Under the pieces are notes generated by a model, which had not been told where the DNA came from, did not search any database, and saw only the letters and a list, made by a program, of their open reading frames with translations. Made by a program: the position numbers and the translations under genes. Positions 9,147 to 17,908 of a stretch of 64,000 nt of DNA are shown in pieces (position 1 is the first letter of the stretch; each line of letters begins with the position of its first letter). Source of the DNA: Paraburkholderia xenovorans LB400 (GTDB lineage: Bacteria > Pseudomonadota > Gammaproteobacteria > Burkholderiales > Burkholderiaceae); assembly GCF_000013645.1 (NCBI RefSeq), contig NC_007951.1:2666001-2730000 (forward strand). Direction: 5' to 3'.

Positions 9147-10772
9147 TCAGGTGAATACATCGCCGGTCATACACTGTCCGGCCAGCGCCCTTCTATCGAC
9201 CTTGCCATTGACGTTCAGCGGCAACGTGTCCAGCATCACGACCCGTTGCGGCACGGCGTACGCGGGCAAGCGCTGACGACACGCCTGCAGAATCTGCGTC
9301 GCGCCGCCCTGCACCTGCGTCACGAAAGCGATCAGGCCACCCGCGCGGCCCGCTTCATCCACAGGCCACGCGATAACCGCGCACAGCGCGGCCTGACTGC
9401 ACGACCTGACGACATGCTCGACTTCTTCGAGCTCGATACGATTGCCGCGAATCTTGATCTGCGTATCCAGGCGGCCTTGAAACACGATGCCCTCGCCGGC
9501 CACCTCGCGCGCGGCGTCCGCGCTCCGATACCAGCGCGACGCGCTGTGGCCCGGATACATCCGCGAAATGAAACGGCGATTGCCGGGCTCGTCCGCCGAC
9601 AGATAACCCGAAGCGACCTGCGGACCGCCAATCAGCAATTCGCCGCTGATGCCCGGTGCGACCGGTTCGAGCGCGGCGTCCACGATCAACAGTTCCATGC
9701 CCGGCAACGCGCGGCCAAGCGGCATGACCGCGCGGCGCGGATCGGCGAGAAATTCCGTGGTGACTTCGAATGCGGTGCACGCAACCGTCGTTTCAGTCGG
9801 CCCGTACATGTTCAGCACCCGGCTGTTCGGCGCGGCGCGCAGCCAGGCTTGCACCAGCAAACGCGGCAACGGTTCTCCGCCGAACAACGTCACGCGCAGG
9901 CTGGGAAATTCGTCCGGCTGCAGCTTGCGGAACTGCTGCATGAAGGCGGCGCCCGAAGGCACGCTGCTCCAGTGCGTGATCGCGTGTTCCTTGATGAAGG
10001 CCGCGTTGTAGATCGGCTCGACGGTCTTCGGCACGTACAGGCATGCGCCATTTGCCCAGCACACGAACATGTCGTGTACCGAAGGATCGAAGGAAAGCTC
10101 GCATAACTGTATATAGCGGGCACCCGGCAGCCTGTCGATCAGATGCAACTGCCCCGCCACGTAAGCACAAGCATTCCCGTGCGAGATGGGCACGCCCTTG
10201 GGTGCGCCGGTCGAACCTGACGTGAACAGAATATAGGCCACGTCGCACGTCGCGCGAGGCATGACGGTTTCGGCCACAAGCGGATCGCTTGGCAGCCGTG
10301 TCAGGTCGCGGCCGGCCGACACTTCACGGGTCGGAGCCGTTTCGTCGGAGTCCTGAGAGACTTGTTGGACTTCGCCCTCTTCGTCGTCGAGCAGGAAGAT
10401 CCTGGGCGATTCGTCCAGCAGCGACACCACCTCGTCGAGCAGCGCGGCGCAACGCCGGTCAACCAGCATGACCGGTGCGTCCGACTGTTCGATTATGGCG
10501 GCAATACGCGCCGCAGGCATGTTGGGATTGAGCGGTACATAAGCGCAGTCTGCGTTGAGGATTCCTAGCAAACCCGCGTAAGCGTCCACGCTGCGATGCG
10601 CGAATAGCAGGCAGCGCCGCGCGCGGCCGGCCGGCAGCACCGCAGATACGTCGGCCGCGATCCGGCCCGCTCGCGAAGCAAGTTCGTCGTAGCAATACGA
10701 GCGCTCGTCCACCCATAGCGCGGGACGATCCGGCTCACGCGCGGCGGTCTCGAAGAAGAATGAATCCAGCAT
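9147..10772 (-). CDS. Stand-alone NRPS-type adenylation enzyme (amino-acid/acyl AMP ligase)
   Basis: The 541-residue ligase carries the ordered adenylation motifs: YILFTSGSTGAPKG (180-193), NMYGPTETT (321-329), GELLIGGPQVASGYL (377-391), GRLDTQIKIRGNRIELEEVE (433-452) and LPLNVNGKVDRRAL (517-530), with catalytic Lys524. The segment SFDPSVHDMF (227-236) matches the GrsA region whose Asp235 holds the substrate alpha-amino group (here Asp229), which favours an amino acid over a fatty acid. There is no condensation or thioesterase domain. It resembles DltA or the exosortase-A-associated ligase in layout and probably charges the carrier protein downstream. The substrate is unknown. Confidence 0.85.
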   Translation of the reverse strand: MLDSFFFETAAREPDRPALWVDERSYCYDELASRAGRIAADVSAVLPAGRARRCLLFAHRSVDAYAGLLGILNADCAYVPLNPNMPAARIAAIIEQSDAPVMLVDRRCAALLDEVVSLLDESPRIFLLDDEEGEVQQVSQDSDETAPTREVSAGRDLTRLPSDPLVAETVMPRATCDVAYILFTSGSTGAPKGVPISHGNACAYVAGQLHLIDRLPGARYIQLCELSFDPSVHDMFVCWANGACLYVPKTVEPIYNAAFIKEHAITHWSSVPSGAAFMQQFRKLQPDEFPSLRVTLFGGEPLPRLLVQAWLRAAPNSRVLNMYGPTETTVACTAFEVTTEFLADPRRAVMPLGRALPGMELLIVDAALEPVAPGISGELLIGGPQVASGYLSADEPGNRRFISRMYPGHSASRWYRSADAAREVAGEGIVFQGRLDTQIKIRGNRIELEEVEHVVRSCSQAALCAVIAWPVDEAGRAGGLIAFVTQVQGGATQILQACRQRLPAYAVPQRVVMLDTLPLNVNGKVDRRALAGQCMTGDVFT

Positions 10773-11107
10773 TCACGGCCTCGACGCATGGGGCAACGTG
10801 CCGGCCTCGCCGGACCGGTCGCTCGAGCGCGCCGGAGTGGCTGCCAGCCATGCCGGCAGCACGCTGCCGGGCGGCTGGGCTACCCGGCGACGCGCTGCGT
10901 TATCGTAGGAGAATTCACAAGACAAAGACGCGGACGACAACCCGCCACGCAGGCTCGTCACGCAGTATCGCTTGATGAGCCTGGCGGTCAGGTCTTTGTA
11001 AGAATCATAGATGCCGGTGAAGCCGGACTATGTGCGATAGCGCTCTCAACAGACGAATGAGCATTCGAAGGCGCGTGCCGGCGGCACGCCCCGGCGGTCC
11101 GGCGATA
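10773..11107. other. Intergenic region upstream of the adenylation operon
   Basis: This 335-base stretch separates the acvB stop from the adenylation enzyme. It should hold that operon's promoter, but I see no convincing -35/-10 pair. A 62-codon minus-strand frame (10773-10961) ends one base before the adenylation start; it has no recognisable composition or ribosome site and is not called. No strong hairpin was noticed. Confidence 0.4.
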
Positions 11108-12373
11108 TCAGTCGCGCACGCCGCTCTGCTTTCTGAAGGCGCTCAGAATGCGCTGTTCCAGCGAGTGGTAATCGCCGCCGAAGTGGTGATCGCCCGAGGT
11201 GCGAATCACCTCGACGCCGGTTTTCGTCAGCGACGGACACAAGGTGTCCTTTTCGTTCTCGCCGTAGAAGCACTGCACGATCGCGGGCGGCACACGGGCC
11301 AATTCCGGCTGCACTTTCAGTGCCTTGTCGCTTGCCGGCATGCCGAGCCAGCCGCCCACGCGAATCTGAAAATCGGCGTCGGGCGCGAAACCGAGCAATG
11401 CGATCAGCGAGACTTTCGCGCGCAGCGCTGCCGGCAAACGGTTATACGCGAACGGCATCACGTCCGCGCCAAACGAATAGCCGATCAGTGCGATGTGCTG
11501 CGCATTCCAGCGCGCGCCATAGGTTTGCATCACGCGTGCGAGGTCGCGGCTCGTCTGCGCGGGCGGCTTTTCGCTCCAGAAATAGCGCAGGCTGTCCCAG
11601 CCGATCACGGAAACGCCGTCTTTCTGCAAAGCCTGGGCGATCGTCTTGTCGAGATCGCGCCAACCGCCGTCGCCGGAAATCACGATCGCCATGAGGCCGT
11701 TCGGATGCGCAGCCGGCAATTCGATCAGCGGCAGATCGGAGACGTCGTCGTCGCTCGTCGAGACCGCCTGCAGATGCGGCGTGACCAGCGCGACGAGGCG
11801 CGTGCGATCGGCGCTACCCGTGGCCGCTTTTTCGACGAAGCCCGGCACCTTGTCGCGGATCACCGTCGGGTCCGGCGGGCACGGCTGGAAGCGCGGATCG
11901 AGCGTGCGCTCGGCATCCACCGCGACCGCACCGGCAATCGTATTCGACGGCGCCTGTTCGAGCACGCGCATGGCGAGCGTCGCGCCCTGCCCCGTACCCG
12001 CGACGATCGGCGCGAAATAGTGGCTCGACTGCGATTGCCGTTCGAGTTGATGGCTCAACGCTTCGGCATCGCCCACCAACTGATGGCAGGCTTCTTTCTT
12101 TGCGGCGAGGTTGGCGGCATAGCGCGCGGTATCCACGCCGACGGTCAACGCGCCGGCCCTGGCGAGCGCATCGGCGCTCTGCTGATCCGCCGCGCTCCAG
12201 CCGCCAGCTTGCGAGTAGAGCACCACGAAGCCGCGTAACGGACCAGCGGGCCGAGTGACCGTCACGTCGCCATAGCGGCCGCCCGCCACGGTGGTGGTCG
12301 CGGCAAGCGCGAGCGCGCCACCGGTCACGAGGCCCGCCGCCACGGCGAGCCTGAAAAACGGATGCAATGTCAT
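11108..12373 (-). CDS. acvB: AcvB/VirJ-family periplasmic hydrolase (lysyl-phosphatidylglycerol hydrolase type)
   Basis: The 421-residue protein has an N-terminal signal or anchor segment (HPFFRLAVAAGLVTGGALAL) and two alpha/beta-hydrolase-like halves. The second half has VISGDGGWRDLDKTIA, WDSLRYFW, and the elbow GYSFGADV with nucleophile Ser; a late SGDHHFGGDY supplies the likely His. AcvB/AtvA proteins in Agrobacterium and Rhizobium hydrolyse lysyl-phosphatidylglycerol and support acid tolerance or virulence. The ATG at 12373 overlaps the mprF stop by ATGA, so the lipid-modifying and lipid-hydrolysing enzymes are translationally coupled. This coupling strongly supports the assignment. Confidence 0.9.
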   Translation of the reverse strand: MTLHPFFRLAVAAGLVTGGALALAATTTVAGGRYGDVTVTRPAGPLRGFVVLYSQAGGWSAADQQSADALARAGALTVGVDTARYAANLAAKKEACHQLVGDAEALSHQLERQSQSSHYFAPIVAGTGQGATLAMRVLEQAPSNTIAGAVAVDAERTLDPRFQPCPPDPTVIRDKVPGFVEKAATGSADRTRLVALVTPHLQAVSTSDDDVSDLPLIELPAAHPNGLMAIVISGDGGWRDLDKTIAQALQKDGVSVIGWDSLRYFWSEKPPAQTSRDLARVMQTYGARWNAQHIALIGYSFGADVMPFAYNRLPAALRAKVSLIALLGFAPDADFQIRVGGWLGMPASDKALKVQPELARVPPAIVQCFYGENEKDTLCPSLTKTGVEVIRTSGDHHFGGDYHSLEQRILSAFRKQSGVRD

Positions 12374-14964
12374 GAACGCCGGCCTCCCGCCAGCAATGAC
12401 AGGTCCGCGAGTGTGAAGAACACGCCCACCGAACCCGACGCCGCGAGATAGCGCGGCTCCCAATGCGGCTGGAATTTGCTCTTGAAAGCGCGCAGTCCGC
12501 GGAAGTTATAGAAGCGGCCGCCGAAACGCCACACCATGCCGGCCAGCCGGTGCCAGCGCGAAGCGAGCGGCGTGGGCTGCATGCCCGACAGCGGCGCGAT
12601 GCCGAGACTGAGCGAGCGGAAACCCGCCTGCTTCAGATGCAGCGCGAGTTGCGTGAACAGATATTCCATCGCATACGGCGACGCGCTTTCCACATGACGC
12701 ATCACGCCGACGGTCGCTTCGGTGTTCATATCGGTCGTCATGAAGGTGACGAACGCGACCGGCTCGCCGTTCTGGCGCACCAGCATCACCGATTGCGCGG
12801 CGAGGTACTCGTCCGTGAACGCGGCGACCGAGAAGCTCTTTTCGCGCGCGTCGCGGCTGTCGAGCCAGCCATCGGAAATCCCGCGCAGCGTGTCGAGCGA
12901 CGCGGGCACGTTCGCCTGATCGATCACTTCGACGGTGAAGCCATCACGCTCGCCGCGTTTGAGCGCATAGCGAAGATGCGCGCGATGCGAGCCCTTCAGG
13001 TCGAAGTCGTCCAGCACGATATGCGCTTCTTCGCCGAGTTTCATCAGCGTGAGACCTGCGTCGAGATAAAGCGGCAAAGCGTTGGCGCGCACCTGATAGA
13101 ACGCCGCGCGCCCGCCGTGCGCATGCGCGAGCGCGACGAACTTGCTGATCAGGCCGGCCCACTCTTCGCGCGGCCCCACCGGATCGTGCAAAGCGGCCCA
13201 CGTACGGCCGTATTTCGCGTACATCAGGAAAGCCTCGCGCGACTCGGAAAACAGGAAGCTCTTGTCGCCCATCAGCGCAAGACCGGCGTCGCTGCGCTCC
13301 TGCGCGCGCACGATGCGCGCCGCGTCGTGCAGATCTTCCGGCGCCGGCTTGACGAAGCGGCCCGGCGCCGGACGCAACAGTTGCCAGAAGGCGAACGTCG
13401 CGGCGAACAGGCTCGCGGCCAGCGTTGCGCGCAGCGCACGCGGCGCGCGTTCGTCGAAGGCGAATTGCCACCACAGGTCGCGCGTGTACGGCACGTCGCG
13501 GAAAGCAAACAGCATGACCCACGTGGCGAGCATCAGCACCATCGCCACCGAAACCAGCCAGCCCGCCGTAAAGCGCTCCGCGAACAGCGACGAATGACGG
13601 TTGAAACGCTGGCGCGTGGACAGCAGCAGCACGATCAGCATGCCGAGCACGCCCGCTTCCACGAACGCAAGCCCTTTGGTCAATGACAACGCGAGACTCA
13701 GCACCGCCAGCAGGAGCGTCATCCACCACGCGGCGTCCAGCCGCCGCAGCAAACCACGCGCGACGAACAGCAGCAGCACGCCGAGCACGCTGCAAAGCAT
13801 CTGCGAGCTTTCGAGCACCCATAGCGGCAGCACGTCGCGCAGAATGCGGATGCGTTGCCAGAACGCGGGCGTCGCGCTGGAAATCACCAGCATGCCGCCC
13901 ACCACGAACGTGACGAGACTCAGGAACAGCGGCGCAAGCTTCGACGCGGCAGCCGCATGCTGCAGCGGCAGACGGCTTTTCAGCGCACGCCCCTCGAAAC
14001 CGGCGAGCAGCGCGGCCGAGACGATCAGCGGGACGCCGAAATAAATCGCCCGATACGCGAGCAGCGCGGCAACCATCTGATGCGTTGGCACGCTGCCGTT
14101 CAGCGTGAACACCATCGCCGCCTCGAACACGCCGACGCCACCGGGCGTATGGCCGATCATACCGAGCAGCATGGCCGCGGCGTAGACCGTGATGAAGGTC
14201 ACGAAGCTCACGTCCGCATGCGGCAGCAACGCCCACAACGCGAGGCCGGCGGCCACCACGTCGAGTACCGCGAGCGCCACCTGCGCGAGCAGATCGCGGC
14301 GCGCGGGAAGGTCGAACGAGAGCCACTGCCAGCGCGTGCGGAGCGGGCGCGTTTCGCTGCGGCATGCGGCGGCGGCCAGCGCCAGCGCGACCAGCAGCGC
14401 CGCCCCGCTCCAGCGCAGCGCGACGGGCTCGAGATGCAGCATCGGCGCGAGCGTGCCGGCGAGGCCGAGCATGCCGAGCGCCGTCATCAGCACCAGCGCG
14501 AGCGCGAGCGACACGCTCGTGAACACCGTCATGCGCCCGATCTGCGTGGGCGTGACGCTCGCCACGCTGTAGACGCGCGCGCGCACGGCGCCGCCTGTGA
14601 GCGCGCCGAAACCGGTGGCATTGCCGAGTGCCGAGCCCGCGGTCGCGCCGATCCACAGCGCCACACGCGGAACGGCCACGCCCAGATAGCGCAAGCCGAC
14701 GGCGTCGCGGCCGACCAGCGCCACGTAACTGAGCGCGGTGGCGCCGAGCGCGGCGACCCACTCGCCGGCCGTCAGTTCACGCAACTGACGCATCACCGAG
14801 CGATAGTCGACCGCTTGCGAGAGATGTTGCAAGACGACCAGCAGCAGCACGCCGATCACGAGAGCGAGAACAGGCGAGAGAAGCCCCCGGTTACCGAGCG
14901 CTTTCGATGCACGGTCGAACATCGCGCCTAGCCGGTCGAATTTATTGTTATATCGATGGAACAT
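12370..14964 (-). CDS. mprF: Phosphatidylglycerol lysyltransferase / flippase (MprF/LpiA)
   Basis: About 864 residues. The N-terminal half is a multi-spanning membrane domain (for example LLSPVLALVIGVLLLVVLQHL, then MLLGMIGHTPGGVGVFEAAMVF, the flippase-type signature). The C-terminal third is a DUF2156/GNAT-like synthase domain (GDKSFLFSESREAFLMYAKYGRTW, LKRGERDGFTVEVI, AMEYLFTQLALHLKQAGFRSLSLGIAPL). It transfers lysine from Lys-tRNA to phosphatidylglycerol, making the membrane less anionic and resistant to cationic peptides and acid. ATG 14964 is used; a TTG two codons earlier (14970) is an alternative with AAGG upstream. It is the first gene of the mprF-acvB operon. Confidence 0.94.
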   Translation of the reverse strand: MFHRYNNKFDRLGAMFDRASKALGNRGLLSPVLALVIGVLLLVVLQHLSQAVDYRSVMRQLRELTAGEWVAALGATALSYVALVGRDAVGLRYLGVAVPRVALWIGATAGSALGNATGFGALTGGAVRARVYSVASVTPTQIGRMTVFTSVSLALALVLMTALGMLGLAGTLAPMLHLEPVALRWSGAALLVALALAAAACRSETRPLRTRWQWLSFDLPARRDLLAQVALAVLDVVAAGLALWALLPHADVSFVTFITVYAAAMLLGMIGHTPGGVGVFEAAMVFTLNGSVPTHQMVAALLAYRAIYFGVPLIVSAALLAGFEGRALKSRLPLQHAAAASKLAPLFLSLVTFVVGGMLVISSATPAFWQRIRILRDVLPLWVLESSQMLCSVLGVLLLFVARGLLRRLDAAWWMTLLLAVLSLALSLTKGLAFVEAGVLGMLIVLLLSTRQRFNRHSSLFAERFTAGWLVSVAMVLMLATWVMLFAFRDVPYTRDLWWQFAFDERAPRALRATLAASLFAATFAFWQLLRPAPGRFVKPAPEDLHDAARIVRAQERSDAGLALMGDKSFLFSESREAFLMYAKYGRTWAALHDPVGPREEWAGLISKFVALAHAHGGRAAFYQVRANALPLYLDAGLTLMKLGEEAHIVLDDFDLKGSHRAHLRYALKRGERDGFTVEVIDQANVPASLDTLRGISDGWLDSRDAREKSFSVAAFTDEYLAAQSVMLVRQNGEPVAFVTFMTTDMNTEATVGVMRHVESASPYAMEYLFTQLALHLKQAGFRSLSLGIAPLSGMQPTPLASRWHRLAGMVWRFGGRFYNFRGLRAFKSKFQPHWEPRYLAASGSVGVFFTLADLSLLAGGRRS

Positions 14965-15489
14965 GGTCAATGCAGGCCTTGCTTGGAGCTGTCACGACGA
15001 CGATTCGTCCGCCGCGGCTTCGCCTCTCATTGGCGATTTACAAATGGATAACGGCACAGGGGTGAAAAGGTTGACAGTTCCAGCCCTGTCGCGGGGTTTA
15101 ACCTGGTCCGTCGAATCTGAATGCCGGGCGCGGCGTGGCAACGCGAAACACCTGAATGAAACGGTCGATATTGCCGATCAGGTGACGATCACGCGCGCCC
15201 ATATTGACAGGGGCTGGAGTTTAAACGCTATTTGCGCGCCGCGAATGAAGAATCGGCGCCATGCGGTAACGGCGGATCAGGATGGGGTGATGGCGCGCGT
15301 GTATCGGCGCGGTTTAACGGCTATGACGCTTTTGGAAAGCGCATTGGCGAAGAGAACGACCAGGGAGCGTAAGGGAGCGCCGGCTGTCGAGGAGCGGCGC
15401 CCACAACTCATTCATTCAGGACATGCGAGTCCGTCCGGCATGAGCAGGCAGACAGTAACGGCATCGCCCCTGCGCGTTCAGCTTTTGTA
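14965..15489. other. Intergenic region between mprF and a small protein gene
   Basis: This 525-base region holds the divergent side of the mprF promoter and the sequence downstream of the 50-residue gene. A long plus-strand frame crosses it, but its residues look random and it crosses the convincing minus-strand small gene, so it is not called. No terminator or repeat was recognised. Confidence 0.4.
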
Positions 15490-15642
15490 TTACTGCGGGC
15501 GACGATACGCTTCAGCGATCACGGCGCAATTTTGCAAATGCAGATTGAGTGCATGCAGCGCCAGTGCGCGCAGTTTGCCGAGGAACGTCTGGTTGGCGGC
15601 TACGGTAGCGTGCGCGGCGGCAGCGTTGGAAGCGGTGTTCAT
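15490..15642 (-). CDS. Small 50-residue protein of unknown function
   Basis: The ATG at 15642 is preceded by GGAG at a good distance, and a near-consensus promoter lies upstream (15683-15710). The protein begins with an Ala/Asn/Thr-rich segment (MNTASNAAAAHATVAANQ). It continues with an amphipathic basic helix (TFLGKLRALALHALNLHLQN) and ends in AEAYRRPQ. One Cys is present and there is no signal peptide. Not recognised. The helix suggests a membrane-surface or protein-binding peptide, but no function is claimed. Its isolated, well-punctuated unit argues that it is expressed. Confidence 0.68.
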   Translation of the reverse strand: MNTASNAAAAHATVAANQTFLGKLRALALHALNLHLQNCAVIAEAYRRPQ

Positions 15643-15682
15643 GGTGGACTCCATTCAGGGTTTATACCTAGGCAATAACCCG

Positions 15683-15710
15683 ATTATAGCCAGCTTCTGC
15701 CGCACCGCAA
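15683..15710 (-). promoter_or_regulatory. Sigma-70-type promoter of the 50-residue protein gene
   Basis: On the minus strand, TTGCGG (15710-15705), a 16-bp spacer and a perfect TATAAT (15688-15683) point at the small gene starting at 15642. The predicted start site is about 15676, leaving a leader of roughly 35 bases. Confidence 0.65.
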
Positions 15711-15869
15711 CAAATATCAATAAAGTGGCGGACCGCGTCGCGACAGGCCGCATCAACGGTTGGCCTGTCTTAAAAAGGGCGGCATCGCAACGTTGTCTTT
15801 TAACAACCCGCACCGTACAGGTGCAATAATGCCGCTTTATCTGCGAACGCCCGCCGCAGCCCCGCCTTC

Positions 15870-17267
15870 ATGACCGTCGCCCAGAAAGCCCTGATTGCGC
15901 CCCTTATCGTCGCGTGCGCAATGTTCATGGAAAGCGTGGATGCGAACGTGATCGTTACCGCGCTGCCGGCAATGGCGCGCGACTTCGGCCGCGATCCGGT
16001 CACGCTGAAAATCGCGGTGACGAGCTACGTGCTCGGGCTCGGCGTGTTCATCCCCGTGTGCGGCTGGCTCGCCGACCGGTTCGGCGCGCGCACGATCTTC
16101 CGCACGGCGATCGGCATTTTCGTGACGGGTTCGCTGCTGTGCGCCGCGTCGAACTCTCTCGCCACGTTCACGCTCGCGCGCTTCGTGCAGGGTGTCGGCG
16201 GCGCGATGATGGTGCCGGTCGGGCGGATCATCATTTTTCGGGTGGTGCACAAGGCCGACTTCATCCGCGCGATGAACTACCTGAGCGTCCCCGCGATGCT
16301 CGGCCCGGCGGCGGGGCCGCTGCTCGGCGGTTTCATCACCACCTATCTGCACTGGCGGCTGATTTTTTTCATCAACGTGCCGATCGGCATTCTGGGCATC
16401 TATCTGACCAACCGGCACATCGCCAACACGCGCGAACCCGATCCCGGCCCGCTCGACTGGATCGGCTTTTTCCTGTCGGCCGCGGGCGCGGTGTTGCTGC
16501 TGCTCGGGTTGTCACTGGTCGGCGGCGAACTGATTTCGAATCGCGACGCGTTCGGCATGTGCGCGAGCGGCGCCGTTCTGCTCGCGGCCTACGTGGCCTA
16601 CGCGCAGCGCGTTCCGCTGCCGCTGCTGGACCTGCGCTTTTTCAAGGTGCCCACGTTCCAGGCGAGCGTGCTCGGCGGTTCGCTGTTCCGTATCGGGCTC
16701 GGCGCGTTGCCGTTCCTGTTGCCGCTGATGCTGCAGGAAGGCCACGGCATGAGCGCGTTCGAATCCGGCCTGATCACCTGCGCGTCCGCATTCGGCGGCA
16801 TGTTCATGCGCACGGTCGCTTCGAGCGTGCTGCATCGCTTCGGCTTCCGCTCGGTGCTGGTGGTCAACGCCGCGCTGTCGGGGCTTTCTATCGCGGCTTG
16901 CGGCCTGTTCTTTCCCGGCACGCCGACCTGGATCATCTGGGCGATCGTGCTGCTCGGCGGGTTCTTTCCCGCGTTGCAGTTCACCAGTCTGAACTCGCTG
17001 ACTTACGCGGAGATCGCCAGCCGCGACGTGGGCCGCGCCACCAGTCTCGGCAGTGTCGTGCAGCAGATGTCGCTCGGGCTGGGCGTGACGATCGGCGGTA
17101 TCGTGCTGCAGATTTCGCGCGTGCTGCACGGACATCCGGCCCTCATGTGGTCGGATTTCTGGCCGGCGTTTCTGGTGGTCGGCCTGTGCTCGTTCGCGTC
17201 GATTCCGGTCACGCTGCGCATGCCGCATCGCGCGGGCGAGGAAATCTCGCGCGGCGGCCGCGGCTGA
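15870..17267 (+). CDS. MFS transporter, DHA2 (EmrB/QacA, 14-helix) type
   Basis: The 465-residue polytopic membrane protein opens with CAMFMESVDANVIVTALPAMARDF, the DHA2 motif D1 variant. Motif A is GWLADRFGARTIF and motif C-like LGPAAGPLLGGF lies in helix 5. Such transporters use proton antiport to export drugs or metabolites. It resembles the second DHA2 gene in this window (27340-28740), so the two are probably paralogues. No membrane-fusion partner is adjacent. There is no clear Shine-Dalgarno before ATG 15870; the small-protein gene is divergent. Substrate unknown. Confidence 0.9.
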   Translation: MTVAQKALIAPLIVACAMFMESVDANVIVTALPAMARDFGRDPVTLKIAVTSYVLGLGVFIPVCGWLADRFGARTIFRTAIGIFVTGSLLCAASNSLATFTLARFVQGVGGAMMVPVGRIIIFRVVHKADFIRAMNYLSVPAMLGPAAGPLLGGFITTYLHWRLIFFINVPIGILGIYLTNRHIANTREPDPGPLDWIGFFLSAAGAVLLLLGLSLVGGELISNRDAFGMCASGAVLLAAYVAYAQRVPLPLLDLRFFKVPTFQASVLGGSLFRIGLGALPFLLPLMLQEGHGMSAFESGLITCASAFGGMFMRTVASSVLHRFGFRSVLVVNAALSGLSIAACGLFFPGTPTWIIWAIVLLGGFFPALQFTSLNSLTYAEIASRDVGRATSLGSVVQQMSLGLGVTIGGIVLQISRVLHGHPALMWSDFWPAFLVVGLCSFASIPVTLRMPHRAGEEISRGGRG

Positions 17268-17311
17268 GCGGGCGCACCGGTCGCTGCCGTCGCCGTCACT
17301 GTCGGCCGGCT

Positions 17312-17806
17312 TCAGCGCTTCTTGCGGATCACGCTCACTTCGCCATTGCGTTCGAGAATGGCCGCGGCGACGTGATCCATCGAACGTGAGCCGGTTTTCT
17401 GGCGCACGCTTTCCTGCACATCGGTCGGTGTGATGAGGGCCGCGTCCATTTCGCGCGCATTGAACGCGCCGTTGCTGAACACCTCGCGCTCGACGCCGCC
17501 CACCAGCCGCTCCAGCGCGGGCGAGCGCATGCATGCCCACGCCAGCAACCGATGGCACGCGACGATCACGAACGACGCCACCACCGTCGCGACAAACGGC
17601 GACGCACCGACAATGGCCCGGCTCAGCGTCGCGCCGAGCAGGATCACCACCACCGAATCGAATGGCGAGCGCTGCCCGAAGGAGCGCCGGCCCGAAATGC
17701 GGATCAGCACCAGCGCGACAAGGAACACGACGATCGAGCGTAGGCCCATCTGGAGCGGGTCGAGCGTCCTGCCCTGACCGAACAGCAAGGAGATTGTGTC
17801 CATCAT
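17312..17806 (-). CDS. DUF421/YetF-family membrane protein
   Basis: About 164 residues. Three N-terminal transmembrane segments are visible (MGLRSIVVFLVALVLIRI, VVVILLGATLSRAIVG, ATVVASFVIVACHRLLAWA). The soluble C-terminal domain has EREVFSNGAFNAREM and ends in HVAAAILERNGEVSVIRKKR, the last part being the common YetF pattern. The start at 17806 (or 17803) is chosen for the GGAGGG just upstream. YetF proteins are poorly characterised. It is convergent with the DHA2 exporter gene. Confidence 0.85.
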   Translation of the reverse strand: MMDTISLLFGQGRTLDPLQMGLRSIVVFLVALVLIRISGRRSFGQRSPFDSVVVILLGATLSRAIVGASPFVATVVASFVIVACHRLLAWACMRSPALERLVGGVEREVFSNGAFNAREMDAALITPTDVQESVRQKTGSRSMDHVAAAILERNGEVSVIRKKR

Positions 17807-17908
17807 GCCGCCCTCCTCGCGGCGTGCAGCCGTCTTTGATGGTGCGCGGCCGAAACGGTTTTTGCGGCGCGGCGCGCTCACGCTTTCATGCGCTTTCCTC
17901 CGCCCGCT

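Noticed and set aside
10773..10961. 62-codon minus-strand frame ending one base before the adenylation gene
   Set aside because: No ribosome site, odd composition, and no known motif; the abutting stop and start are probably chance.
14945..15829. 294-codon plus-strand frame across the gap after mprF
   Set aside because: Composition is unlike a protein and it crosses the well-supported minus-strand small gene and its promoter.
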